The notes under the pieces are model-generated. The model saw only the letters and a program-made list of their open reading frames with translations, was not told where the DNA came from and made no database searches. Below, piece by piece: positions 1-12,090 of a stretch of DNA of 64,000 nt; the stretch's first letter is position 1; each line of letters starts with the position of its first letter. A program made the position numbers and the translations under genes. This stretch comes from Colias croceus (Eukaryota > Arthropoda > Insecta > Lepidoptera > Pieridae): assembly GCF_905220415.1 (NCBI RefSeq), contig NC_059568.1, positions 11,904,001 through 11,968,000 of the forward strand, read 5' to 3'.

Positions 1-2880
1 GTCCGATTTGATGACACCTGACTTTAATATTGCTTGCGGATTTCAAAGAATAAGTACTACGCAATAAACCGGAAATTTTTGAGCTACCTTATATTTAGGT
101 ATCGATTCTTAAGTGATAGTGAATGGTTTTGAGAAGTTTCAGTTTCGTTGGTTTTCTCTTTTGGTAAGTAGGTATAATATTGTTTTAGTAGCAGTTTTTA
201 ATTTCTTTTTTATTATTTATTGTCAATATTTACTACTAAGAATTCACTCCACAGACATAAAGCATGCTGTTAAATTATCAAGGAAACGCGAGTAAATTCA
301 CACCTTTTGAGTCAGATCGTAGCAATTGCACTTCAAAGAAGGCGGACTAATTGTGCAAAGCACAAAAAGCTCGCTGCTAAGATCTCTTCAAGCACTGACG
401 ACTCTAGCGACGCTTAATTTAAAGTGACACTTACATAGTTTATTTGGACGCCGATTGTCTTTTGTTGGAGATCCGTATAAAATATGACGTTTATATTTAG
501 TATGATCAATAGTCATGTCAGACATTATATAATTTTATTTTGTTAATATTATCTTTTATTATTTGATTAGATTGATTTCTTTTAATGTAAATGATTGCAA
601 TATTTAGTGTTGGTCGACAATTTAAAAGAAAATATGATTTTTACTTATATTCAGTGTACTAACAATTCTACAAAGCTTTTTAAGTTTGGCTCTACATTAT
701 TACCATTCTAGGTACTTTACCTCTCGTTATTAGTTACTATTATGGTTATTATATATCTACCAATTATAACAGTGCATAGCTCATTACTAATAATCAATCA
801 ATAGTATAACGAGAAATTTGAGATGAATAAAAATCCTTTTTATTGATCTATTTAGATACTTGCGACAATCATCGGTAAGATTCAATCGATACGCCGTCGG
901 CCTAACGGCAAACAGCTGCAATTTGGATTTAGCCTCTACGCCTAATTTCGGTCGGTAGATTTATTTTAACATTAAATACACACACACAAATATCCCTTGT
1001 ATAAACACATCGCCCCTAATATAACTGACGGTGAAAAGAAGAGCTTAACTGTAGAAGCGTCTGTTGAAATTGCATCTCTATCCGGAGGGCACAGAGTTAT
1101 TCCGATGAGTTATGGAGATGCTTTTGTTTTATGTGATTAACTTATTTGTTATCTAACCTAGCCTTCAAAATATTTGACCAAGGATTTTGGGTTCGATTGT
1201 CTATAGAGTAGTGTACGGTACGGTGTCTAACTACTTTATATTTACTATTGAATACGTTCGAATTTTTGACAGGTTTGTATTATAAGCTTATTAGATTTTA
1301 GGTAAATTTATACTACTTAGGTACCTAATATTTTAATTAAAACAATATTGCACATGAATTGTTTCTCTTGTTTATGTAATACACATTAGTGTAGGTATTC
1401 AATTGAACGTGGGAACAAATGCTTGGGATTGCACCTGATACTGTAGCGTAATTACAAATGAATTGTTTGTTAAGGGTTCAGGCAATTTATTTTTTATTTA
1501 TTATATGTATTAGGTATTGATCTGTCTATTTCATACATGTAATGATACTATAATATTATATAAAAGCCTTTAGTATTTTTTTTTTTTGATGAAATATCAA
1601 ACTCGAATAAGTTCTTTACAGACTACCCCAATACTCTACGAATCTAACATCTATGTGTAAGCATTTTCTATATCAATTGAAAACATTACAAAAATCGTTC
1701 GAGCAACGATGGTGAACGTGATTTTACCCTCTCCAACCAAATCTTGATTTGTTTGGATCAGTATTTTTATTTCTCACGTTAAAACAACATGGTAACCGAT
1801 AAATTATGAACATAAACAATGTAGGATACAAGTGTTGGTGGCCAGTACGGATTGCATTGCCGTAGTTGGTACGTACGGGATGCAATGTGGCTGCCACATG
1901 GACCCAATCCTACGTTAAACAAAGTTAACCTCTAACGAGCCATACGCACTTTACTTACAATAACTAACAGAGTATTAAAACGTTTTGCGGATAGTGATAC
2001 TTAGACAGGTACATGGAGCAAGATTATGAGGTTATTGCGAATAAAATTAGTACCTACCTATAATGCAAAAATAATTTTGTGAGAAAAATTGTCACGATTT
2101 AAAGGCACGATTTCAGTATAAATGCCTACTTACTTAAACTTAATAAGAACGGCATTATATAAAACGTAAGAAAAGAACGCCATTATAACAAAAAATATTT
2201 TTGGGAGAGGGTTAGGTATATTTCTCGATCTCCCAATAGCTATGAAAAAGTAAGTAACTTCACTTTGACATAATATTAAATAATTGAAAAAAACAAATTG
2301 ATTATGATGATGATGCAATTTTTTTCTTAAAACATCATGTTTTCGAATTAACTTTATAAATAAAAGTGACGAAGTATAGATACAATTTAAACAAGTGGAC
2401 TGGACTAAATAATTCAACTTAAATTTCTCCATTTGCAAAATGATACAAGAATAATTTCAGTCAAATATCGTTCCATTCTGACGCCAAGTCGACTTGCAAG
2501 CTTTTAAAACTTATCCGAACATTAAATATTTTAAAAATAGTTTAAGATTTTAAGATTGAATTACAAATGGAGGTGTGTAACTGTCTCGGTTGTTATTTCG
2601 TACAAGATGCGATACGGTTAAAATACAAGACAAACACAGTCGTGTCGAGCTACTCTCGGGACTCCACTTGTATTTATTTGTTTATCTAGCTTTTAAAATA
2701 AATAATCTTTCCAACCGACGTAAATGCTACGAGGTATGTGTCAAAATTACTTTTCTAGGAGGGATATATTGCGAAAAAGAGGCAACTTTGGATACGCTTT
2801 GTGGTTATCACCAATTATGTTATGTTTACATATAAATAATATTGTCTTGTGAATGAAATTAACGATACTCTACATGCTTA
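1..2880. other. AT-rich intergenic stretch, no gene seen
   Basis: No supported gene. Short ORFs here (for example 2130-2438 on the minus strand and 2590-2835 on the plus strand) have low-complexity composition and no recognisable motif. A weak imperfect inverted arrangement lies at about 1815-1920, with GTAGGAT near the left and ATCCTAC near the right, around a segment with an internal gcaatg/cattgc pairing. It could be an old MITE, but the arms are short. Confidence 0.5.

Positions 2881-2922
<42 letters not shown>
2881..2922. repeat. (CT)n microsatellite
   Basis: About 19 tandem CT dinucleotides, directly followed by a retroposon-like fragment (2922-3090). Confidence 0.95.
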
Positions 2923-2924
<2 letters not shown>

Positions 2925-3090
2925 AGCCTTTCTCCGTCCACTGTTGGACATAGGCCTCTCCTAAGGCACGCCATTTGGCTCGGTCTTCAGCTTTTCGCCG
3001 CCGTTCCAGCCAGCCAGCCAGGTACCAGCAATCTTGCGTATATCGTCGCTCCATCTTGCTACAGGACGTCCTACACTACGTACTACTACT
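2922..3090 (-). mobile_element. LINE 3'-end-like fragment
   Basis: The segment beginning 'cagcctttctccgtccactg' and running through 'gacataggcctctcctaagg' resembles the antisense of 3' ends of LINE-type elements common in Lepidoptera. This is recalled similarity, not a search. There is no intact ORF. A related-looking fragment lies at 18660-18790. Confidence 0.4.
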
Positions 3091-3139
3091 ACATGCTTAC
3101 ACTACCTAGCTCTTAATTATAGGTAAAGTTCAATATAAC

Positions 3140-3262
3140 TCTACAATCTATACATATAATAAATCTGTACATTGAAAATATTGAAAAAATAAATAGCAGG
3201 GGGTGTTACTGGATCGATACCAAACCCAGATATGTGATAAAAAAATTTTTGTCTTCTGAACT
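3140..3262. repeat. Dispersed repeat fragment (copy also at 53300-53420)
   Basis: Shares a long near-identical stretch with 53330-53430: 'aataaatagcagggggtgtt' followed by 'actggatcgataccaaa' and an A-rich end. The copy at 53300 is longer and ends near 53768 with the gcgggcggaagctagta tail. This one stops after about 120 bases. Confidence 0.7.
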
Positions 3263-6200
3263 GCCAGTGTGTCGATATAGAGTTTTATTGCGGGTAGTTT
3301 TACTCACGTTAGTACTCAGTACATAAATATTTGCACTGCCTACTTGTATGCTAGTTGCACAAATAGATAACCAAAACAATAACTTTTTAAGTACACATTA
3401 CCCATCATTTAACTTTACTTTAAGTTACTGTACAATAAAGTGTCATAAATAAATAATTAAATTGAAACTTAAACATTTGCTCTAAATAAATATGTGGTGT
3501 ACTGTCAAGGAGATATTATTTGGTGAATAGAATCTACTATTTTAACAATTTGTTGCAAAACACTTTTTCAGGATACCTCAGGTTCCCTTACAAATGAGTT
3601 AAATGAAAATCCAATTAAGCTCTATTACACAACCATTACAAATATCGACGGTCCTTTCAAATTAACTTATTTCAATGCTATGAATGGGGGGCGTGCCTAA
3701 TTTTAAGCCTAAACGATTATGTGCCTCAACAATCCGATGCGCAAACATTGTCACAGCACATTCCCTTCATCTCGAAGACTCCACGTAGGTGTCGAGGAGG
3801 CCACACCGATTTGAATAGTGCGGGAACAATGCACGTCACTTGTCGCCTACTAAATCTGGTCAGTTTTGACATGTCGTCATGTTTTTATTAACGCCCGTCA
3901 TCAATGGTTCCACGGTTATTTCACGGCCGAGGGGCTACCCAATTTGCAACAATGGACCATACTTCTAATTCCTTTTGTGGCATTTACGAATTTACGAGTC
4001 AGTGTTATTGCGACGTACCACACAATACGGATTAAGATTTATTTGTTCAAATGACTTTAGTGTTCCGGTGATGGGAAAGACGCTGGCTTATCTCATGCGA
4101 CTTCCTTGACTTGCGCGTTTATATCCGTTCTGATTGGGAATTGTAACAATGCCTTGTTAATTATCGTGATCTAGAAAGTATTTAATAGACGTGAGCATAT
4201 TATGAAGTAACAGTTGAATCAATCGTATATATATAAGTCAGGCTGCTTTATATAATCCTTCTATCAAGAAGTTCCTTTATGATACTTAGTATTTGTATTA
4301 GAATTTATGTAGGTATATTTTAAAGATATAAGGTATTGATCGTGAACCCTTTAATTGTGCCCAGACAAAAATTTATGACCATTCAACAGCAGTTTCATCA
4401 TGGATGTAACCATCTCAGATTATTAATTTAAGAATCAAATTATATTTCACGATCATATGTGTTTTTTTACTAATACTACCAAGCATATACCAGCGCCTGA
4501 CACCTTAAGTAGACTTTTTAATTTTAAACTTATTTACAAAGCCGAAGGGATGATGACTAAACATTTTGTTACAGTTTGTGATCTACAAATGGCCAATAAA
4601 TTCGTCTATTGTTAAAGGTTATCAAAATAAAAGCTCTAACAATCCCCGCTTAACGTTCGCTATCTCCAGGCTTTACAGTTTCATTTTAAATAACGATTGC
4701 TTATAAATTATTGTAAATACTGAATAGATACATATTCCACATATTAAAGATAATAAAGCCACATAGTTAGGCACATCTCTTGTTAAATTTGTAATTTATT
4801 TATATAAAGGTTTGCTACTTGATTTGCGATACATAAAAAAATAAATAAGTATAACGCTATAAATGGGAACTGTCATAATACACCTACATTACATACCAAA
4901 ACCATAATTTTAGGTATAAAAACAAGTAGGCAAAGTAACGACACAATTTGCGTAGGCGGCATGAGTACTCGTAGGTCTAATTATTTATTATTGAGAGGGC
5001 TTCTATATGCTTCTATGTGCTCATGAGTAATTTACAAAAATAAGCGGTATAGTTTATATATAAATTATAAAGTTAAAACATTGCGTTATATGGTACCTAC
5101 TCAGATTAAAATGATAACGTTGCAATTAGATTGCAATCCTTCAAATTATAAATATAAATTATTAATGTCTTTTTGGCTAAAGCCAAAGTTTTCACAATAT
5201 TAATGTTAATTAATATACTGTTAATACCTTAGAGCATTAAATGCTATAAGGTTAATACGGTCTCAAAGAGATCTTTGAGACAACTATATAATTATGTAAA
5301 ATGTTCAACGGAATTTGTTGTAATTTCTTCGCTAAGACATTATTTAGCAGTCGTCCAACAAAAATTACTTTTTCACAAACATTTAAAATTCAACTATTAA
5401 AAATGAGAATACAAGTAATATTGTTATACCGTAGCCTCGATGTTCATTTTCAGGCCACCACCCAGGCCAAGTTGCGCATGCTCTGAACCGTCGTCTTTAT
5501 TGAACGTGGAGCCTTCGCTTGTTCTTATCATACTATATTATTGTTATATATCTTTAACATGTCAAGCACATATGCTGCATAAACACATTGTAGGTAGGTA
5601 CTACATTACGTAATTTTCTTTGTATGACAATGAGATAATTATTAATTAATGTCGGTTATAATGTACAAATCTACGTCAATATTGTAAGTGGATCGTGTAT
5701 TTAGTTATACAACATAATTAATAATATTGTACATATTTAACGGAATTTTGAATTATGCAGATAGTTTTATGCACCTACGTAGTAGGTACCTACTTAATAG
5801 AATATAAAAAAATTCCTACATAAATAACATAATAATTTAAATATCGTATCTATATACAGTATATAATATGACGATTGACGATATACCTACTCATAGCATC
5901 CCAAAAACGCCATGTCATTGACTGAATTCGAGCGAACACTCGCTCATCACTATCCGACGTACAATTAAAGAGTAAATGTAAAGTAAATACTCGACGTTTA
6001 TTGTCGATTTGATCCGTGACATTCGTGCTGAAGTACTTGAAACGAGAGGGAAATCAATTTCCCTTCTAATACCTCTACGTTAAAGTCGCTTTTGCTATGT
6101 AAATTATGTCGCTTTGTCACGAGAATACAACCCACGCAGGCTTTGAATTCTGTAGTGGCCAAATGATTTTTACTATAAAAGGGGATATTTAAATTGTTAT

Positions 6201-7135
6201 TATAGTACCTACAGATGAGAAGCCAATTTTAGAAAATGAATATAGTTTTTCAAAGAACTACCTAAGGTAGAGCCCATATTGTGTCCGTTGTCAATCTGCA
6301 ATCAGCTCGCTACTTACTAATTCTTAACTGAAGAATTTTGAGGAATATCGTGAAATATAAAGTAGGATAATATTTCGTAAGACGAACATAATCCGACTGA
6401 AAGAGTGCTCAGCATAATTAGGTATCGATTCATCGTTAAGTGGATTCCTTTAGGCGATGTTAAGTTGAAGCTGCTCGATGACCGGAGGCCATGGGCTCCC
6501 TCTGAATATTGATAATGCGATATTGAATATACAGCGGGAAAACTTTGTCAGACGTCTGTAAGGATTATACTCTGCTCAAAGTTTATTATTGTTCTATAGT
6601 AGCACAAACAACTTGGTTACAAGTTTCAAGGCACTGTATATTTAAATTTAAGTGTACGATTTTTTTTCTGTGAATTATTTATGTTTTTGGATTGCGATGT
6701 CTGCAAACGGGACGTGACCTGATAATATGGGAGGTTCGGTATGGTCACAGATGGAAGGACACATAAGCATGTGTCCTATTGTTTGACGATGGTAAGTTCG
6801 TAGTAACAGAAAAAACCCGCGGCGCACCGCCCTGCGCCCATATGGCTTACAATAACAAATTCTTAACCAAAAGTAAACTGTTATATCCCTGCGTTCCGTT
6901 TTTAGTTAGTATGCCTGTGCGCAGGCGAAAATGGCATTAAATTAAGTGCCTTTGTTTCCTTACATCTTTACCACCAAGATTAACTTAAACAAACACTCAT
7001 ATGAGGTAATAATGGAGGATATAGTTAAACGGTGACTTGTGTGTTCGTTTACTTCCTCAAATACAGATGTATTGTACAAAATGTGCAATAAGAATACCTA
7101 AATATTATATAAGTACCTAATTAAATCTGTGTATC
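3263..7135. other. AT-rich intergenic stretch, no gene seen
   Basis: I see no gene, RNA gene or clear repeat here. The ORFs at 3866-4054 and 5301-5486 are short and lack features of real proteins. Confidence 0.45.
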
Positions 7136-8026
7136 TGTTACCGGAAATGTATGTAATCCGTCATTGTATACAATTCCTAGGAAATGTATACAATTCCTAA
7201 AATCGTACGGAAATGTGTGAAATAAATTATTTTATACACATTTCCTAGGAAATCTATACATTTCCTAAATAGCTATCGGAAATGTAAAACATTTAAGATA
7301 TTGATATGTCGTAGGCAAGTTGTATATAATCTGGCCGTTTACAAACGGTCGGCATTTTGCAGTAACTATGCCGATAATTCGTAATCAGAAATTTTTGGTT
7401 TGGATAAGGGGGTGGGTTAGGTTAGGTTCGTGTTTTTTAAAACTACACAGAAATAGGAGCCCCACGAAGTGGGGCTCCGTCGGCTCGCGACCGTCTTTTT
7501 GTAGAATTTTGGAAAAAGACGAATTTTCGGCATATTAAAACAGCTAGCCGTAATGTAATACGGCGGATTGTACAATCCGACTGCGCCAAATATACGCGAG
7601 GACAGCGGGACGAGGGGACTGATTACTTGCAAAATGAAAATTTGATTTTATAAGAATAAATATAAGTTGATTTTGTGATATTTACGTTAAAAGTTAGATA
7701 GTTGATTTTTAAAATGTCAATTAGTAAGATGAACATAATATTATTAGAATTTTACGGTACCTATGACTGTTACCCGATTGTATCAATAAGAGCTATAATA
7801 AAAAAATAACATCGTGTTTTATTACAGAAAGCATTTACTTTACACATTTCCTAATACGATATAGGAATTGTATACAATTCCTAGGAAGATTATACATTTC
7901 CTAGGATATGCATGCATTAAATAGTTTTTTAAACAATATTTTATACATTTCCTTAATGGTATCGGAATTGTACACATTTTCTAGGAATTGTATACAATTC
8001 CTTGATTTCATACATTTCCGGTAACA
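7136..8026. mobile_element. Non-autonomous DNA transposon with 18-bp TIRs and palindromic subterminal repeats
   Basis: The left end TGTTACCGGAAATGTATG is exactly reverse-complementary to the right end (8009-8026). The 4-bp flanks TATC (7132-7135 and 8027-8030) look like a target-site duplication. Inside each end are repeated blocks of the type tatacaattcctaggaaatg. The 18-base perfect palindrome GGAATTGTATACAATTCC occurs twice on the right (about 7863-7880 and 7985-8002), with partial forms on the left. The middle contains a perfect 9-bp hairpin with a 3-nt loop at 7457-7477. No transposase ORF is present, so it would depend on another element. The superfamily cannot be assigned with confidence. 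Confidence 0.75.
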
Positions 8027-8097
8027 TATCTAATAAAATATTATAATAAAGATTAATACATTTTCCGATCTAGGTTCTTAGAACTTCTATTGAAGGT

Positions 8098-8382
8098 AGT
8101 TACGCATCCACCCCAACCCTCTGTGTTAGGTTGAGCAATAGCCTTCCGCTGGCCTCAGCAAGACCACCGGAGAGTTCTTGCAATTTAACATAAGCATTCC
8201 ACATAATGGAAAACATTTGTTTCGCAATAAGGTATCGCTTGTATCATTGCATGTAATTCTGGCATTAACATTTGTGACTCCAAATCGTCCACTTGTTATA
8301 GTTAAGTAATTAAATAAGTTTAAGTTTAATTTTATTTTATTTCTTTTTTAAAAAAGTCAAATCGCTCCCGCAAAGTTTAACT
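8098..8382 (+). repeat. 5' LTR of errantivirus-like element
   Basis: 285 bp, matching 13398-13682. It starts AGTTACGCATCC and ends CAAAGTTTAACT, immediately followed by the primer binding site. Confidence 0.9.
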
Positions 8383-8399
8383 GGCGCAGCCGGTAGGAT
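8382..8399 (+). promoter_or_regulatory. Primer binding site (tRNA-Ser-like)
   Basis: TGGCGCAGCCGGTAGGAT starts with the last T of the LTR. Errantiviruses of the 17.6/297 type use a very similar tRNA-Ser-complementary site. The match is from memory and was not aligned to a tRNA of this organism. Confidence 0.65.
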
Positions 8400-9109
8400 A
8401 GCCACATAAGGTCTGCATGTCTAGAGGTCTTCAAAATTAGCCCTAGAACATTGCTATAAAGGCCGTGCTATCCTAAAAGAACCGAAAAATAAATTTGTTA
8501 AACGACCACGACGAGGACATGGGATCGACGATCGGTTGGTGAGTAAAACTTTTTGCCATCCTTTCTGATATATTCCTATATCCTTTTCACGAGAGTGTAA
8601 TTTTGACTTTTAATTATTTTTTTTAACTGTTATTTTGGGATTGAACGTCTCTCATTATAACGGATCTGGTTTTAATATGAAATTCTATTAAATCAGTAAT
8701 TAGTTATAACTCATACAATAAGAAATATCGTATTTAATTCTAAGAATTGTCTTGCATAAAACTCTGCACAGACTAATTAGCTATAGAGTGTAACTTAAAT
8801 AAAAGTTTTACATAAGAAAAGTAAATGAATTTTTGCATAAAGAAATATTAATATTAATTGATTTAAATGATCTCAAAATTGATCGTAATTCAATTAATAA
8901 TTTTTATATTTTATATGTGATTTTATACTACTTCAAGTTTTAATTTTTATAGTAATTGGTAACATATAATTTTTTTTTATTGTGCTATATTTAAATTTTT
9001 ATTATATTGTGTTTTAAATTGATTTCTGTGTGTGTGTGACTTTTATAATTCGAAATTATTGTAATTGGTTAAAGACTTCAGAACTTTAATTACTCTGTAC
9101 TTATTTAAC
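8400..9109 (+). other. Untranslated leader of errantivirus-like element
   Basis: AT-rich leader of about 700 bp between the primer site and gag. It has no ORF of note, and env mRNA in this class is usually spliced from a donor in this region. Confidence 0.6.
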
Positions 9110-10300
9110 ATGGAAAGCGTAAACGTAATAACAATTCCGAGTGATATGTTAAAGCTTATTCCTCTTTTTGGTGGAGACAAAAGAATTTTGAATCTATTCT
9201 TTCGAAAATGTGAATATATAATTAATAAATTTAGAGGGCATGAAGAACAGAATATTTACGTTTTACATGCCATAACTAGTAGATTAATAGGCGATGCCGC
9301 CGCGTTATTATCCGAGCGCGAAGACATTAATACTTGGCCCGCTTTAAAGGAATTACTAGAACAGCATTTTGGTGATCCGCGTAGTGAGGATTGCATAAAA
9401 ATCTCTCTCGAGTCCTGTAAAATTAAATCCGGCGAAAGTTACCTTGAATTTTGTAATAGGATACAGAATATTCGATCATTATTAATATCGAAGGTAAATT
9501 TATCGGTAGATATGGAAATTAAACGCGCGAAAATTGCGATTTATAATCATACAGCCCTGAACGTTTTCTTATATAATTTGCCCGAAAGCATGGTGCGTAT
9601 TGTTAGACTGAAATCACCTAGTACATTGGAACAGGCTTTAGAAATCGTTTTAGAAGAAGTTAATTTTCACGAGCAATACCAATCTCGCAATCGTATCCAT
9701 AGTAATACGGTGCCGAAACAAACGCCTAACGTTACGGTGCCTCAATTTTTACAAAATAATCCTCAACAAAGATCTAATTTTGGGATACCAAATGTACCTC
9801 AAAATGCACAGCAGGCAAAATTTGGTTTTAAATTTACACCTCAACAACCGTTTAATAAAAACCCACAGTTCGGGTATAGGCCAACATTTAATCAAAACCC
9901 AAAATTTGGTTATAGGCCTCCTCAAACTTTTGGTATGACGCCACAGAATTTCGGTCAAAGACCTCCTCAAAATAACCACTTTGAGTCTACTGACGTTTCC
10001 ATGAGGACGGCACCCCCTCGACCACAAAATATAACTCAGCCAGGTTTTAGAGTGAACGAAACCGACTTACATAATGACAATAATTATTACTATGACTACA
10101 ATCCTTACCACTATACGAATTACTATAGCTATAATCCTTACGACTATACGAATTACTATGGATGTAATCCTTACGATACGAATTACGAATACGATGAGAA
10201 TGAGATTTATACACCCACTGACGATACCCAAGACATTAATGTGCATCCGTCTGATGAAGAAAATTTTCGAACGAAAGCCTCTACAAAGAAAAAATCATAG
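9110..10300 (+). CDS. gag: Errantivirus gag protein
   Basis: 396 residues from ATG 9110. The open frame reaches back to a TTG at 9065, but the first ATG is preferred. The N-terminal 220 residues look like the helical capsid region of Ty3/gypsy gag, with segments such as LIGDAAALLSERED and WPALKELLEQHFGDPRSED. There is no CCHC zinc knuckle, which is common in errantivirus gag. The C-terminal third is unusual: a Gln/Pro/Asn/Phe repeat region (FGYRP motifs, residues ~245-290) followed by a Tyr-rich stretch with three NPYDYTNYY-like units (about 10077-10200). The gag stop at 10298 lies at an A-run (AAG AAA AAA TCA TAG), and pol continues in the -1 frame, open from about 10258. This fits programmed -1 frameshifting. 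Confidence 0.85.
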   Translation: MESVNVITIPSDMLKLIPLFGGDKRILNLFFRKCEYIINKFRGHEEQNIYVLHAITSRLIGDAAALLSEREDINTWPALKELLEQHFGDPRSEDCIKISLESCKIKSGESYLEFCNRIQNIRSLLISKVNLSVDMEIKRAKIAIYNHTALNVFLYNLPESMVRIVRLKSPSTLEQALEIVLEEVNFHEQYQSRNRIHSNTVPKQTPNVTVPQFLQNNPQQRSNFGIPNVPQNAQQAKFGFKFTPQQPFNKNPQFGYRPTFNQNPKFGYRPPQTFGMTPQNFGQRPPQNNHFESTDVSMRTAPPRPQNITQPGFRVNETDLHNDNNYYYDYNPYHYTNYYSYNPYDYTNYYGCNPYDTNYEYDENEIYTPTDDTQDINVHPSDEENFRTKASTKKKS

Positions 10301-12015
10301 AGTTAAATTGCAATCCAAGTCTGAAATTGCCACACATTTATATTCCTGAAAATAATTCCAAATTTATGATTGATACTGGGAAACAAAATTTAAACGCGGA
10401 CGCTTTATCTAAAATTAGGGTTAACGCTACGCATTCCGATAACGAAAACGAATCTATGGTTGTTAATATAGGCGATAGAGACAATAGGCCAAGAACGCGT
10501 AACGACTCTAGTACAATTACTATATCAGAACGCGATTCTAGTGAAACGATATCTATTCCCGACTCTGAAACTCTATCGGCGCTGAGTTCTCCTAGAACAT
10601 GTGACTACCCAGTCAGGTCACCATCTATAACGTCGAAATCTGATACAGTTCATTCAGCTAATATAGTAGAATCGTCCGGTATACCTATATTACATGAAGC
10701 AATAGATACAAAACCAAATCAAATTTTAGTATATACGTGGTTTAAGAACGAAATGCAAGTTCACGACCTTTCACGTGAAAACCAAAAGGTTTTAGAAGTT
10801 TTCTTGCCTACTAATAACCCGGATCTAGTAAAACAATTTTTAAAAGAGTATATTAAACCAAAAGTTAAGTATTTCATTTATTTCGAAGATGATGAACATC
10901 GCAAACAGTTCACTAGCATTGTCATAGAATTATTTAGAAAGGATACAGTATTGCTATTTGAATGTACGGAGCGTGTAGTTTTTATAGAAGATGAGAAGGA
11001 ACAAAAGGCTATTATAATAAAACACCATCAAGGCAAAACGTGTCACCGCGGTATTAAAGAGACTCTAGCAAGTATACGTAGAAATTATTTTTGGCACAAT
11101 ATGCAGGAAACTATTTCAGCCCTTATTAATGCTTGTGAAACGTGTTCTAAAATGAAGTATGATCGTAATCCCTTTAAACCTATTTTACAATTAACTCAAA
11201 CACAAGACGCGCCGTTCCAAGAAATATTTATTGATATTTTTCAGATAGAAGGAAATTATTACTTAACTATTATCGATGCATTTAGTAAGTTAGGTCAAGC
11301 CATTCCAATAGACAATAGATCAACGGCAGAAGTAGTGCGTGCACTCATGAAGTATTTTTCGTTTTACGGCACTCCTAGAAAGATTAGTTCAGATCCCGGT
11401 AGTGAATTTAATAATGAGCTAATGAAAGAATTTTTGAATTTACATAAAATTGAGCTTCATATCGGCTCACCTAATAATCCTAATTCAATGGGATTAATTG
11501 AGCGTTTACATTCGACCATTAGTGAAATTTATAGATGTGCGAAATACGAAGAGAAATGCACGGATGCAGCATCAGTAATGATGTATTCAATTATTGCCTA
11601 TAATAGTTCAATTCATTCAGTTACGGGCTTAACCCCTTTTGAAGTCGTATTTGGTCACACGGATTCAGGTAGCTTATTTAACGCTGATTTCGAGCAGCAT
11701 TATATACAGCAATTGGTTAAGGACCATGCAAAACGTTTAAAGATTCTATATAAACATTTAGCAGAGAAAATGATCGAAACTAAGCAAAAGGCAAAAGATA
11801 GGAGAGGTGGTGAAGATCCAATCAGTCTCCCATCAGGAAAAATTATATTTGCGAAAGACGTTAATAAGCGAAAAAGCAAGGATAAGCCGCGATTCCATAA
11901 AGCTAAGGTTATAGGACAAGGTTCAAGGAACGTTATACCGATAGAGATTGGTAAAAGGAAGACTAAGGTCCCTATTAAAAATGTAAAACGCCCTCCGCGT
12001 TGTGGTGTTGGCTGA
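10258..12015 (+). CDS. pol: Errantivirus pol, in-frame internal deletion (protease start + integrase, no RT/RNase H)
   Basis: The frame is open from about 10258 to the TGA at 12013 and sits -1 relative to gag. It starts with a retroviral aspartic-protease active site, KFMIDTG (around 10360), and passes directly into KQNLNADALSKI, which in Ty3/gypsy pol is the very end of RNase H. The rest of protease, the reverse transcriptase and the RNase H core are missing, yet the frame is kept. After a Ser-rich linker comes an intact-looking integrase: an HHCC zinc finger (HHQGKTCHRGI ... CETCSKM, about 11023-11160) and a catalytic core with D (IFIDIF, 11230), D (SSDPGSEF, 11390) and E (GLIERLHS, 11500). 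Full-length pol of this class is about 1000-1200 residues. The deletion junction is seen directly; the mechanism is unknown. Confidence 0.85.
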   Translation, partial: RKFSNESLYKEKIIELNCNPSLKLPHIYIPENNSKFMIDTGKQNLNADALSKIRVNATHSDNENESMVVNIGDRDNRPRTRNDSSTITISERDSSETISIPDSETLSALSSPRTCDYPVRSPSITSKSDTVHSANIVESSGIPILHEAIDTKPNQILVYTWFKNEMQVHDLSRENQKVLEVFLPTNNPDLVKQFLKEYIKPKVKYFIYFEDDEHRKQFTSIVIELFRKDTVLLFECTERVVFIEDEKEQKAIIIKHHQGKTCHRGIKETLASIRRNYFWHNMQETISALINACETCSKMKYDRNPFKPILQLTQTQDAPFQEIFIDIFQIEGNYYLTIIDAFSKLGQAIPIDNRSTAEVVRALMKYFSFYGTPRKISSDPGSEFNNELMKEFLNLHKIELHIGSPNNPNSMGLIERLHSTISEIYRCAKYEEKCTDAASVMMYSIIAYNSSIHSVTGLTPFEVVFGHTDSGSLFNADFEQHYIQQLVKDHAKRLKILYKHLAEKMIETKQKAKDRRGGEDPISLPSGKIIFAKDVNKRKSKDKPRFHKAKVIGQGSRNVIPIEIGKRKTKVPIKNVKRPPRCGVG

Positions 12016-12090
12016 TAGTGATGAGGTCCGCGCTGGCACTTCAACTACAACCTCTTAAACATAACCGGAAATTTAGACTATAGTGATGCA

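Noticed and set aside
2130..2438. Minus-strand 102-codon gene
   Set aside because: AT-driven composition, no motif, no splice partners or promoter.
10074..10349. Small errantivirus protein in an alternative frame
   Set aside because: Low-complexity Ile/Thr/Met shadow of the Tyr-rich gag tail.
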